Position numbers and translations under genes: made by a program. From the NCBI GenBank assembly GCA_025357775.1, contig JANXOQ010000162.1, positions 1 through 9,338 on the forward strand: 9,338 nt of DNA, given 5' to 3'. Origin of the DNA: Ferruginibacter sp. Lineage in GTDB: Bacteria; Bacteroidota; Bacteroidia; Chitinophagales; Chitinophagaceae. Each line of letters starts with the position of its first letter. The stretch's first letter is position 1. Shown piece by piece: positions 1 to 7,286 of this stretch. Under the pieces are notes generated by a model that had not been told where the DNA came from, did not search any database, and worked only from the letters and a program-made list of their open reading frames with translations.

Positions 1-153
1 ATTTTGTTGCCATTATTACTGCTGGTATTTTTTGCTAGGCAATATTTTATAAAATGGATAGATGGTTATACTGGCGATTGCTTAGGGGCTGTAGAACAAT
101 TGGCTGAACTATTAATTATTTTAACTTTTGTAGCATTATGCAAATATTTGTAA
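1..153 (+). CDS. cobS: Adenosylcobinamide-GDP ribazoletransferase, C-terminal end (partial)
   Basis: Only the last 50 codons are visible, in frame 1 from the left edge to the TAA at 151-153. The end has a hydrophobic run ([16 protein letters not shown]), then [20 protein letters not shown] and a last hydrophobic stretch. The G-Y-T-G-D-C-L-G-A pattern followed by a membrane helix with a conserved Glu is characteristic of the C-terminus of CobS. CobS is an integral membrane enzyme that joins alpha-ribazole, or its 5'-phosphate, to adenosylcobinamide-GDP in the last steps of cobalamin synthesis. The assignment is strengthened by the next gene, a CobC-type phosphatase that overlaps this one by 16 bases. 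The rest of the gene, and probably cobU and cobT, would lie to the left. I am sure of the reading frame and fairly sure of the family, from a short piece. Confidence 0.88.
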   Translation: MLLPLLLLVFFARQYFIKWIDGYTGDCLGAVEQLAELLIILTFVALCKYL

Positions 154-701
154 TAAGACATACTAAAGTACTTGCAGGTAGAAAAACATGCTATGGGCAA
201 ACCAATGTGCCATTAGCTGAAAGCTTTGCAGAAGAAGCAGCTGAAATAAAAACAAAATTGCCAAATGATTTTGATGCTATTTTTTGCAGTACACTAGAGC
301 GTTGCAAAGTTTTAGCTTTAGAAATGCAGTTAAAAAATGTGCAGCATGATGATGCATTAATAGAATTTAACTTTGGTGACTGGGAAAATAAATTATGGAA
401 TGACATTGACCCAAATGAATTAAATATTTGGATGGAAGATTTTGTAAACCTGCCTACACCCAATGGCGAAAATGTGCTGGCTTTATACAATAGAGTTGCT
501 CACTTTTTAGATAAAATGCGAAGCTACAATTATGAAAAAGTTTTGCTAGTTACCCATGCAGGAGTTATTCGTTGTATATGGAGCTACTTGCTAGAAATGC
601 CTGTAAAAAATATGTTTAAAATACCCGTAGGTTTTGGAGAAATATTAGTATTCAATTTAGGTAAAGAAAAAGTAATGGATTCTATTAAAGAAAAAATGTA
701 A
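138..701 (+). CDS. cobC: Alpha-ribazole phosphatase (histidine phosphatase family)
   Basis: This 187-aa protein belongs to the histidine phosphatase (phosphoglycerate mutase-like) superfamily. The catalytic motif is R7-H8-T, the RHT variant usual in CobC. It is followed by CYGQ (18-21), the conserved Arg in STLERC (R55), the acidic E76 in IEFNFGDWE, and the second catalytic His in [11 protein letters not shown] (H140). CYGQT.VPLA plus FGDWE..LW is the typical CobC pattern and separates it from plain phosphoglycerate mutases. CobC removes the 5'-phosphate from alpha-ribazole-5'-phosphate or adenosylcobalamin-5'-phosphate in the nucleotide loop pathway, in the cytoplasm. The ATG lies inside the cobS reading frame with a 16-base overlap, so the two are almost certainly co-transcribed and perhaps translationally coupled. 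It is the last gene of its operon, because a strong hairpin follows 13 bases after its stop. Confidence 0.9.
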   Translation: MQIFVIRHTKVLAGRKTCYGQTNVPLAESFAEEAAEIKTKLPNDFDAIFCSTLERCKVLALEMQLKNVQHDDALIEFNFGDWENKLWNDIDPNELNIWMEDFVNLPTPNGENVLALYNRVAHFLDKMRSYNYEKVLLVTHAGVIRCIWSYLLEMPVKNMFKIPVGFGEILVFNLGKEKVMDSIKEKM

Positions 702-713
702 AAGCTATTAAAA

Positions 714-747
714 TACAAAAGGCTTTCAGAATTGAAAGCCTTTTGTA
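714..747. terminator. Hairpin terminator between convergent genes (probably bidirectional)
   Basis: There is a perfect 15-bp inverted repeat (714-728 and 733-747) with the four-base loop GAAT. The arms read TACAAAAGGCTTTCA and its exact complement. The AAAAGG/CCTTTT parts give a U-run in the descending arm in either direction. On the minus-strand transcript the stem is followed by ATTTTAATAGCTTTT, also U-rich. It starts 13 bases after the cobC stop and lies 15 bases beyond the stop of the convergent M1 peptidase gene. That position is ideal for ending both transcripts. No RNA-level evidence is available here. Confidence 0.85.
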
Positions 748-761
748 ATTTATGAAACTAA

Positions 762-3200
762 TTATTTAAAAACAGTCTTTATATATTCTTCAATTTCCGC
801 ACCCTTTGCTTTAGTCATTTTATCAAAAGCAGTTTTAAACATTGGGCTTACCATCTCTCTAAACTGACCTGGTATTGCATTTCTAAAATCTATCATAATA
901 TCTATACCTTTTTTCATTTTTACTATATCAATTAATTTAGAAACATACTCACCATACTTTGTTGTCATCGTTACCTTTTCTTGAGATAGTGGAGCATTTT
1001 TATAAATATTAGAAATAAAATCAAAGTCTGCCTCTGTGCCATTTTTAAGCATAATATCATTTACCACTGCACCTAAAGTGCCTTTTGCGTCTGCACTAAA
1101 TTTCTTTGCTAGTGTTAATGCATTAGCAGCATCCTGCGCAAGTATACCTTTAAGCGCCGCACCTGCTACTGAATAAGAAGAATCATTAACGGCAGCTTGG
1201 TAAATTGGTAAATACTTTGCATCTCCATTTTTTACAAGATAATTTATAGCCGCAGCTTTTACTTTTTTATTTGTAGTTTTTACTAGCCCTTCTACTTGTT
1301 CCAATACCACTTTATCAGCTTTGTAAGGAGAAGTGCCAAGCTTTTGCATTGTTAATATTTTTAATCCGCCAAATTTATCGCTTAAACCTTTCGCCAATTC
1401 TGGGCTATTTTTCTTTGCAAAAAATTCAATGGCTTCTTTTCTGTCTACATAATTTTTTGCATTTTTAAATTGTTCAATAAAATTATCTTCTGTTTTATCA
1501 TCCTTTTTTTCGCAAAGCAAAAGTTTATCAGCATCTACATTTATAAGTGTTGGTTTAGATGTATAAATAAAATTAAATGTATCAATTTTATTTTCTATGG
1601 TTACATTATATCTTTTCTTTTCTGCACCATTATACACATCAATTGCCATTGGTATTTTAAAAACTTTATTTCCTTTTTGTGTTTGCTCTATTATTACAGA
1701 AGCTTTTTTAGCTGTATCATCGTACAAATAACTAATGTTTAATTTTGGATGTCCGCTACCGTAATACCATTGGTTCCAAAACCAGTTCATATCCATACCA
1801 GTTGTTTCTTCAAAAGCTAGCCTAAGCAAACCAGCTTCACCAGCTTTAAACTTATTGGTTGTTAAATAATTATTAAGCGATTTAAAAAACGCATCATCAC
1901 CTACATAGTTTCTAAGCATATTTAATATTCTACCTCCTTTATTATAACTTACTGCATCAAACATATCTTCTTTATCTGAATACTTAAAACGCACCAAGTC
2001 TTTAGAGTCACTACCACTCACTAAGTAGCCTTGCATATCGTTAACATTATGCTCTAGCGCTGCATCTAAGCCATTTTTATATTCTTCCCATAGGTATTCA
2101 CTGTAGTTAGCAAAACTCTCATTTACGGTAAGGTGGCTCCAGCTTTCAGCCGTTACCAAATCTCCAAACCATTGGTGAAATAGTTCATGCGCTATCGTTC
2201 CTTCCCAAGCATTACCATCAACTAGTTGGCGATTGTTTTGGTAAGCACTTTCTTGGTGTAGAGTAGCAGTAGTATTTTCCATTGCTCCACTCACATAATC
2301 TCTACCTACTATTTGAGAATATTTTTGCCATGGAAATTCTACTCCTAATTTTTCAGAGAAAAACTTAATCATTTCAGGTGTGTTCCCAAAAACTTTTCTT
2401 GCATATTGTTCTTGACTTTTTTCTACATAATAGTTTACCTCTTTTGTTTTGTACATATCCTTTACAATAGCAAAATCACCTACACCCATAAAAAATAAAT
2501 AGGGTGCATGTGGCAAATCCATTTTCCAATTATCTGTACGAGTACCATCTGTATTCACTTTTTTACTGGTCATTATACCATTGCTAAGTGTTACATATTT
2601 GTTTGGCACAGTCATACTTATTTCTTGCGTACTTTTTTGGTTAGGCTTATCTATCGTTACCATCCATACGCTATTTGATTCCGTTTCTCCCTGTGTCCAT
2701 ATTTGCGTAGGCTTATCTTTGTCTTTTCCTGTAGGGTTTATAAAGTATAGTCCTTTTGCATCTGTTATGGCATTACTGCCTTTTACGGTAAGCTCATTTG
2801 GCTTACTTATATAATCAAAATAAAGCGTATAATTTTCATTACCCATATAGGTTTTATCAAGCTTTATGCTCAATTGCAACCCGTCATACTTATATTTAAG
2901 AGGGGTTTTTACCAATCCTTTCATTATTGCTACTTCCTTTATATCCATTCCTTTTGCATCTAGCAATACAGAGTCTGTGGCATAAAAATGTGGTTTAAGG
3001 GTAAGCCACTCTTTGCCATACATAAAAGCCTTTTCATAATCGAAACGTACATCTAATTTGGTATGCACTATTACATTTGTTTTGGGATAACTTTCTCTTA
3101 AAATTTTTTTCCAAGCAGTATCCACAGGCTCTTCGCCTACTTGAGCATACATATAAATAGGTAGCGTTGCTACTAAACATAACATTAAAATTTTCTTCAT
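762..3200 (-). CDS. Exported M1 family aminopeptidase, 812 aa, with C-terminal HEAT-like region
   Basis: This is a zinc aminopeptidase of the gluzincin family M1, which removes N-terminal residues from peptides. It begins with a probable signal peptide (residues 1-19, cleavage likely at MYA-Q), so it should act in the periplasm or at the cell surface. The N-terminal beta domain runs to about 240. The exopeptidase motif GAMEN is at 305-309. The zinc site HELFH is at 338-342, with the third ligand E361 exactly 18 residues later (NESFANY). The transition-state Tyr is probably Y419 (SYNKGG). From about 580 to the end, short Ala/Lys-rich helical pairs look like the HEAT-like domain found in many M1 enzymes. 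All key residues are present. It has no T9SS-type sorting domain that I recognise. It is separated by 180 bp from the upstream acetyltransferase, so it may have its own promoter, though I find no convincing TAnnTTTG box. Its transcript should end at the 714-747 hairpin. Confidence 0.93.
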   Translation of the reverse strand: MKKILMLCLVATLPIYMYAQVGEEPVDTAWKKILRESYPKTNVIVHTKLDVRFDYEKAFMYGKEWLTLKPHFYATDSVLLDAKGMDIKEVAIMKGLVKTPLKYKYDGLQLSIKLDKTYMGNENYTLYFDYISKPNELTVKGSNAITDAKGLYFINPTGKDKDKPTQIWTQGETESNSVWMVTIDKPNQKSTQEISMTVPNKYVTLSNGIMTSKKVNTDGTRTDNWKMDLPHAPYLFFMGVGDFAIVKDMYKTKEVNYYVEKSQEQYARKVFGNTPEMIKFFSEKLGVEFPWQKYSQIVGRDYVSGAMENTTATLHQESAYQNNRQLVDGNAWEGTIAHELFHQWFGDLVTAESWSHLTVNESFANYSEYLWEEYKNGLDAALEHNVNDMQGYLVSGSDSKDLVRFKYSDKEDMFDAVSYNKGGRILNMLRNYVGDDAFFKSLNNYLTTNKFKAGEAGLLRLAFEETTGMDMNWFWNQWYYGSGHPKLNISYLYDDTAKKASVIIEQTQKGNKVFKIPMAIDVYNGAEKKRYNVTIENKIDTFNFIYTSKPTLINVDADKLLLCEKKDDKTEDNFIEQFKNAKNYVDRKEAIEFFAKKNSPELAKGLSDKFGGLKILTMQKLGTSPYKADKVVLEQVEGLVKTTNKKVKAAAINYLVKNGDAKYLPIYQAAVNDSSYSVAGAALKGILAQDAANALTLAKKFSADAKGTLGAVVNDIMLKNGTEADFDFISNIYKNAPLSQEKVTMTTKYGEYVSKLIDIVKMKKGIDIMIDFRNAIPGQFREMVSPMFKTAFDKMTKAKGAEIEEYIKTVFK

Positions 3201-3380
3201 TTTTTATAATTTTTGTAAAAGTAAAGGCTTGTTTTAAAATATAATCACAAAGTTTTTATTATTTTCTTAAAAAAGATGATGATTGGTATTGTACATAACT
3301 AAAAGTGATTAATGCAATAAAATTATTAGGTTAATTGACAACTTACTTCGTTTGTATTTCATTAAAGATGTTACTTTAAT

Positions 3381-3908
3381 TTAAAATTCTTTTATCAAAT
3401 AAATATCTGACTGCATGGTATTTCCAATAGGAAAATCATGCCTAGCTTCTGTTTGTTTAAAACCGTACTTAGCATAAAAATATTGTGCTCTACTATTATA
3501 CTCCCACACTCCTAAAAAAGCGGTACTAAATTTATTTTTTGTAGCAAAATCTAAAAAATGATTCATCATATACTGTGCTATACCCTTGCCATGATGGCTT
3601 TGCATTACATAAAATCTTTTTAGTTCGACGGATTTTTTTTCATTTACTCCTAAAAAAATTGCATCGGCTTCTTTGTATAAAATATAACCAACAGGTACAT
3701 TGTTTATCTCAGCAAAATAATATTGCATTGTATCATCTTCTATTTCTTTAGCTAAAGTGGCTTCATTGTAATAATACGATAAAAATTGTTGCATATCCAC
3801 AGCAGTACAAGTGCCCGTAAATGAATCATAAAACGTTTTTTTTGCTAATAAAGAAAGCGCATGCACATCATTTAAAGTGAGCCTACGCAGTGTAAGTTCA
3901 TTTTCCAT
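3381..3908 (-). CDS. GNAT family N-acetyltransferase, PaiA-like
   Basis: This 175-aa protein has one complete GNAT domain. The acetyl-CoA pyrophosphate-binding loop (motif A) is RFYVMQSHHGKGIA (98-111), with the Q-x-x-x-G-x-G/A signature at Q103, G107 and G109. Motif B contains LGVWE (132-136), an Asn (N138), and then YFYAKYGF (143-150). The LGVWE-x-N segment, the N-terminal TFYDSF motif and the QSDIYL end resemble the Bacillus PaiA group, which acetylates spermidine and spermine. Substrate specificity cannot be read from the sequence, so polyamine acetylation is only a hypothesis. The protein has no signal peptide and should be cytoplasmic. Its ATG lies one base after the stop of the upstream M1 peptidase (TAA-A-ATG), which argues for one mRNA and translation by re-initiation. 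Confidence 0.85.
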   Translation of the reverse strand: MENELTLRRLTLNDVHALSLLAKKTFYDSFTGTCTAVDMQQFLSYYYNEATLAKEIEDDTMQYYFAEINNVPVGYILYKEADAIFLGVNEKKSVELKRFYVMQSHHGKGIAQYMMNHFLDFATKNKFSTAFLGVWEYNSRAQYFYAKYGFKQTEARHDFPIGNTMQSDIYLIKEF

Positions 3909-3909
3909 T

Positions 3910-5832
3910 TTAAAAATTAATCTCTATCAAATTATTTCTTCTATCTACATCTGCCATTCTTTGAGTAGCGTCTATTTCTACTTTTTTTAAATCTCTAAGG
4001 CTTGTTTTAAATTGTAAAGTATAAGTAGGGTGTGTCCATTTCCATTCTTCTGCAATAATCATTTTTTTATTATCATCTAATACTTTTGCACCAAACATTA
4101 AATTTAGTGGAATGGTATGTATTTCAACACTGCCATCTTTTTTTGTAAGCTGTATATCTATAGGCATTGGTAATTGTCCAATTCTTTTTATTCGCACATT
4201 AGAAAAACCATTTTCTTCCCACAAGCTATCAATACCATAATCTATTTTTTTTGTAGTGCTGCACCAATATTCTTTGTACCAATCAAGTTGTATACCACTT
4301 ATGTCTTCCGCAATTCTAATAAAGTCGTTGCTATTTGGATGTTTAAAACGCCACTTGCTGTAGTAAGACAATAATACTTTATCTCTATCTTCTTGCCCAA
4401 TAATATAACCAAGTTGGCTTAAAAAAACACAACCTTTAGAATAGGAAGCAATACTATAAGCAGTATTATTATTAAAATGATCTGCATGGGTTGTAAGTGG
4501 TTCTTCAAAATTACTTTTTGCTAAAAAGAAATAAGATTTATAATTATCTGCATGTAGCTTTGGTAAGTCTTTTTCTAAAGTATCTGCCAGCTTTACACTT
4601 ATTTTACTGGTAGGATTATTTTGTAAGCTTGTTTTATCTTTATAATATTTGTTTACATAATCTGTAGCAAATTCTGTAAATCCTTCATCCATCCACCCAT
4701 ACAAGCTTTCGTTGGTGCCTAGCATACCTTGATACCAAGAGTGTAGCCATTCATGAAAAACAGTGCCAAGCCCATTGCCTACAAGTAGCGTAGCCATTGG
4801 GTACTCCATACCTCCATCGCCCCCTTGTATAAAAGAGTATTGTGGGTAAGGGTATTTTCCAAATTGTTTTTCCATATATGGAAGTACAGTTATTGCTGCA
4901 TCTGCTACCAATAACCAAGCTGCATCATTTGCTGCATCGTTTTCTTTATAATTATAGAGTACATTTATTGTTGCCCCATTATTAGGCATTTTTTTTGTGA
5001 TGTGTATGTAGTCAGGGTCGGCTGCCCATACAAAATCATGTATATTTTTACCTATAAAATGCCAGCTGCGTTTTGGTGTACTAATTTCTTTTAATTCAGT
5101 ATTTGGTTTATCATACCCCCACCCTATTTCATTTACATTTACAAGCTCACCTGTGCCACCAAGTTTATAGGTTTTATCAATATTAATAGTTACATCAAAG
5201 TCTCCCCACACCCCATAAAACTCCCTTGCTACATAAGGTGTAGGATGCCAGCCTTCATAATCGTATTCGCACATTTTTGGATACCATTGTGCCATGCTAA
5301 GGCGTACACCCGTAGTTGGGTTATCTCTTCCACTTCTTCTTATTTGAAGCGGCACTTGCGCCTCAAATTGCATTTCAAAAACAACGGTTGTTTTAGGCAT
5401 TATTTTAGAGGTAAGGTTTACTTCTAAAATAGTTTCGTGGTATTTGAATGGTTGCACAACGCCATTCATTTTTAAAGATATAATTTTTTGGTAGCCTATT
5501 TCATCGTCTTTTAATTTTACAATTCTGTCTATTACTCGTGCATCCCAATTAGCTCTGCCATTTATTTGTAGTTTACCTAGCTCTCTACTTCGCACATCCA
5601 TACAGCTGTTTGGCTGAAAAGCATTAAAATAAAGATGATAAAAAACTTTGTCTAAAATTTTATCAGAGTTGTTGGTATAAGAAAGTTTTTGCATTCCTTT
5701 AAACTGATTTTTTGCAGCATCCATATCAATATTCATGTTGTAACTTACCCTTTGCTGCCACCTATTTTCTGGTTGTGCTGTAGTAGAAAAATGTATTAAG
5801 GTTAAAAGCCCAATTAATGTAATCTTGTTCAT
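3910..5832 (-). CDS. Exported M1 family metallopeptidase, 640 aa (GMEYP type)
   Basis: This is a second zinc peptidase of family M1, clearly different from the 812-aa one. Residues 1-19 form a probable signal peptide (cleavage near TTA-Q), so it is exported. The M1 beta domain spans about 30-290. The substrate-binding motif is GGMEYP (340-345) instead of GAMEN, as in a subgroup of M1 enzymes. The zinc site is HEWLH (360-364), with E383 as third ligand after exactly 18 residues (MDEGFTEFA). Y464 (SYSKG) is the likely catalytic Tyr. The C-terminus ends in a beta-rich part with the VEID....MADVDRRNN pattern common at the end of this subgroup. There is no HEAT-like domain, which explains the shorter length. 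The catalytic set is intact, so it should be active. It is the first gene of a probable two-gene unit with the acetyltransferase. A 316-bp gap precedes it and must hold its promoter, if it has one of its own. Confidence 0.9.
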   Translation of the reverse strand: MNKITLIGLLTLIHFSTTAQPENRWQQRVSYNMNIDMDAAKNQFKGMQKLSYTNNSDKILDKVFYHLYFNAFQPNSCMDVRSRELGKLQINGRANWDARVIDRIVKLKDDEIGYQKIISLKMNGVVQPFKYHETILEVNLTSKIMPKTTVVFEMQFEAQVPLQIRRSGRDNPTTGVRLSMAQWYPKMCEYDYEGWHPTPYVAREFYGVWGDFDVTINIDKTYKLGGTGELVNVNEIGWGYDKPNTELKEISTPKRSWHFIGKNIHDFVWAADPDYIHITKKMPNNGATINVLYNYKENDAANDAAWLLVADAAITVLPYMEKQFGKYPYPQYSFIQGGDGGMEYPMATLLVGNGLGTVFHEWLHSWYQGMLGTNESLYGWMDEGFTEFATDYVNKYYKDKTSLQNNPTSKISVKLADTLEKDLPKLHADNYKSYFFLAKSNFEEPLTTHADHFNNNTAYSIASYSKGCVFLSQLGYIIGQEDRDKVLLSYYSKWRFKHPNSNDFIRIAEDISGIQLDWYKEYWCSTTKKIDYGIDSLWEENGFSNVRIKRIGQLPMPIDIQLTKKDGSVEIHTIPLNLMFGAKVLDDNKKMIIAEEWKWTHPTYTLQFKTSLRDLKKVEIDATQRMADVDRRNNLIEINF

Positions 5833-6148
5833 TTAATAATATTTAATAGAAGTGTAATTTCGTTTAATTTTTTCATAAAATAAGTATTTAACTCTTAGTA
5901 CATTTAAAATTGGAGTTGGCTCAGTGGTTTTTTCTTTAATAAATAAACATAAAAAAAATACTGAGTAAAACAGCTATGACTAGAATAATAAAAGTGCAAT
6001 ATTAATTTGCAAAAAAATAATTATAGATACTAATACATCTTTTTGAAAAGTCAACTTAACAATATTGCTATTTACAAATGTGGGTTTGTAAATACCTATG
6101 ATTAAGGTGATTTAATTAATAGATGAAGAATATTAATGGAATAAAATT
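5833..6148. other. Non-coding 316-bp gap between rsmI and the 640-aa peptidase gene
   Basis: This is the longest stretch without a gene. It should contain the end of the rsmI transcript and the promoter of the downstream peptidase gene, both on the minus strand. I see no open frame of useful length, no tRNA, and no match to the Bacteroidota -7 box (TAnnTTTG) on the minus strand. The only clear structure is the inverted repeat at 6069-6094, listed separately. The rest is A+T-rich with A-runs (for example near 5950 and 6010). Confidence 0.6.
6069..6094. repeat. Perfect 10-bp inverted repeat with 6-base loop
   Basis: TATTTACAAA (6069-6078), the spacer TGTGGG, and the exact complement TTTGTAAATA (6085-6094). 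It lies 54 bases beyond the rsmI stop and about 237 bases before the start of the 640-aa peptidase gene. On the minus-strand transcript it is followed by GCAATATTG, not by a U-run, so it is not a standard intrinsic terminator. It could be a weak terminator, an mRNA 3'-end protecting hairpin, or a dyad-symmetric operator. The sequence does not decide between these. Confidence 0.6.
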
Positions 6149-6820
6149 TTACTTTCCTTCTTTCCCTGCTACTACAATTACAATTTCTCCTTTCACTGTT
6201 TTTGTATTAAAATAATCGTGCACTTCTTGCAATGTACCACGCTTATTTTCTTCAAACATTTTTGTAAGTTCACGGCTTACGCAGCATTGTCTTTCAGGCC
6301 CAATGTATTCGCAAAACTCCCTAAGCGTGCGCATAAGGCGCATGGGGCTTTCGTAAAATAACATAGTGCGTTTTTCTTCTGCCATGCGTTTTAAAAAAGT
6401 TTGTCTTCCTTTTTTTAGTGGCATAAAACCTTCAAAACAAAAACTATTGGTAGGCAACCCACTATTTACAATTGCAGGCACAAAAGCGGTTGCACCCGGC
6501 AAGCAGTTTACTATAATGTTATTTTCTATACAAGCTTTTACAATTAAATAAGCGGGGTCACTTATACCTGGCGTGCCTGCATCTGTAATTAATGCAACTG
6601 TTTTTCCTGCTTGCATTTGCTCTGCTAAACGAGCTGCTACCCTATGCTCATTGTGCTTGTGGTACATGCCCATGGGCTTTTCTATTCCATAATATTTTAG
6701 TAGTACAGAAGAAGTACGTGTATCTTCAGCCAGTATTAAATCTACTTTCTTTAAAACATCTACTGCACGGTAAGTCATATCTGCTAGGTTGCCTATGGGT
6801 GTGGGAACTATGTAAAGCAT
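6149..6820 (-). CDS. rsmI: 16S rRNA (cytidine(1402)-2'-O)-methyltransferase
   Basis: RsmI uses S-adenosylmethionine to 2'-O-methylate C1402 of 16S rRNA in the decoding centre. The 223-aa protein has the tetrapyrrole-methylase fold and the family signature motifs in order: PTPIGNLADMT (6-16), AEDTR (31-35), HKHNEH (54-59), LITDAGTPGISDPA (77-90), LPGATA (107-112), FEGFMP (129-134), FYESP (155-159) and SRELTK (182-187). It begins directly with MLYIVPTPIGNL, so the start is well fixed. The protein is shorter than the E. coli enzyme (about 286 aa). It stops soon after the core fold (EIVIVVAGKEGK) and so lacks the small C-terminal domain of the longer forms, although the catalytic core is complete. 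It appears to be transcribed alone, with a 217-bp gap upstream and 316 bp downstream. Confidence 0.95.
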   Translation of the reverse strand: MLYIVPTPIGNLADMTYRAVDVLKKVDLILAEDTRTSSVLLKYYGIEKPMGMYHKHNEHRVAARLAEQMQAGKTVALITDAGTPGISDPAYLIVKACIENNIIVNCLPGATAFVPAIVNSGLPTNSFCFEGFMPLKKGRQTFLKRMAEEKRTMLFYESPMRLMRTLREFCEYIGPERQCCVSRELTKMFEENKRGTLQEVHDYFNTKTVKGEIVIVVAGKEGK

Positions 6821-7037
6821 GATATATAAATGTGAAAATTAGAAAATATGCAAAAAACTCAATCTTAAATTTTAAAATTGAGAAACCGAGATTTAGTAAA
6901 GATTTACTTTTATAGTTTTATTTATTTTAGTTATTAAAAGTTCATAAAAATGTAGAAAATATAGCATTGTAGTTATAAGTCTATAAATAAAATTATTAAA
7001 ACGCTTAGTGAACATTATTTTGTATTTCAACAAAGAC

Positions 7038-7286
7038 TTATTGCCCTATTTGTATTTCATACATTTCCATTACCGCATTTGCTAGTAATTTTTTTGCAGC
7101 TTCTTCCGCTTTTTCCTTTGCAATAGTTTCGTTCTCTGCTTCTATAGTAAGTTCTATGTATTTACCAATACGAACGTCGTTTACTCCTGTTAATCCTAGG
7201 TTTACAAGCCCACCCATTACTGCTTTTCCTTGTGGGTCTAGCAAATTTTTAAGTGGCATTACTTTTATTTGTGCAGTAAAAATCAT
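7038..7286 (-). CDS. purS: Phosphoribosylformylglycinamidine synthase subunit PurS
   Basis: PurS is the small subunit of the three-part FGAM synthase (PurS-PurL-PurQ), which converts FGAR to FGAM in de novo purine synthesis in the cytoplasm. At 82 aa it has the usual length. Features typical of the family are the N-terminal beta strand with VMP (8-10), LLDPQGKAV (15-23), LGLTGVNDVRIGKYIEL (31-47), and the C-terminal KKLLANAVMEMYEI region (65-78). The presence of PurS implies that this organism has the split small-PurL and PurQ form instead of a single large PurL; those genes are not in the window. The ATG overlaps the stop of pssA in the four-base sequence ATGA, so it is probably translationally coupled to that gene. 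Confidence 0.92.
   Translation of the reverse strand: MIFTAQIKVMPLKNLLDPQGKAVMGGLVNLGLTGVNDVRIGKYIELTIEAENETIAKEKAEEAAKKLLANAVMEMYEIQIGQ

Noticed and set aside
3201..3380. Possible promoter for the 812-aa peptidase gene, including a TActTTTa box at 3216-3223 (minus strand)
   Set aside because: The box is only about 16 bases from the start codon, departs from TAnnTTTG, and has no TTG at a proper distance. I cannot support a promoter call.
5912..5926. GAGTTGGCTCAGTGG resembles the D-arm of a tRNA
   Set aside because: The following bases are a T-run and an A+T-rich stretch with no anticodon arm, T-arm or acceptor pairing, so it is a chance match and not a tRNA or clear tRNA remnant.
6858..6882. 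A+T-rich partial dyad (CTCAAT ... ATTGAG) upstream of rsmI
   Set aside because: Only six bp pair at the ends, with a mismatch and an all-A/T centre inside. It is too weak to call a terminator or operator in such an A+T-rich region.
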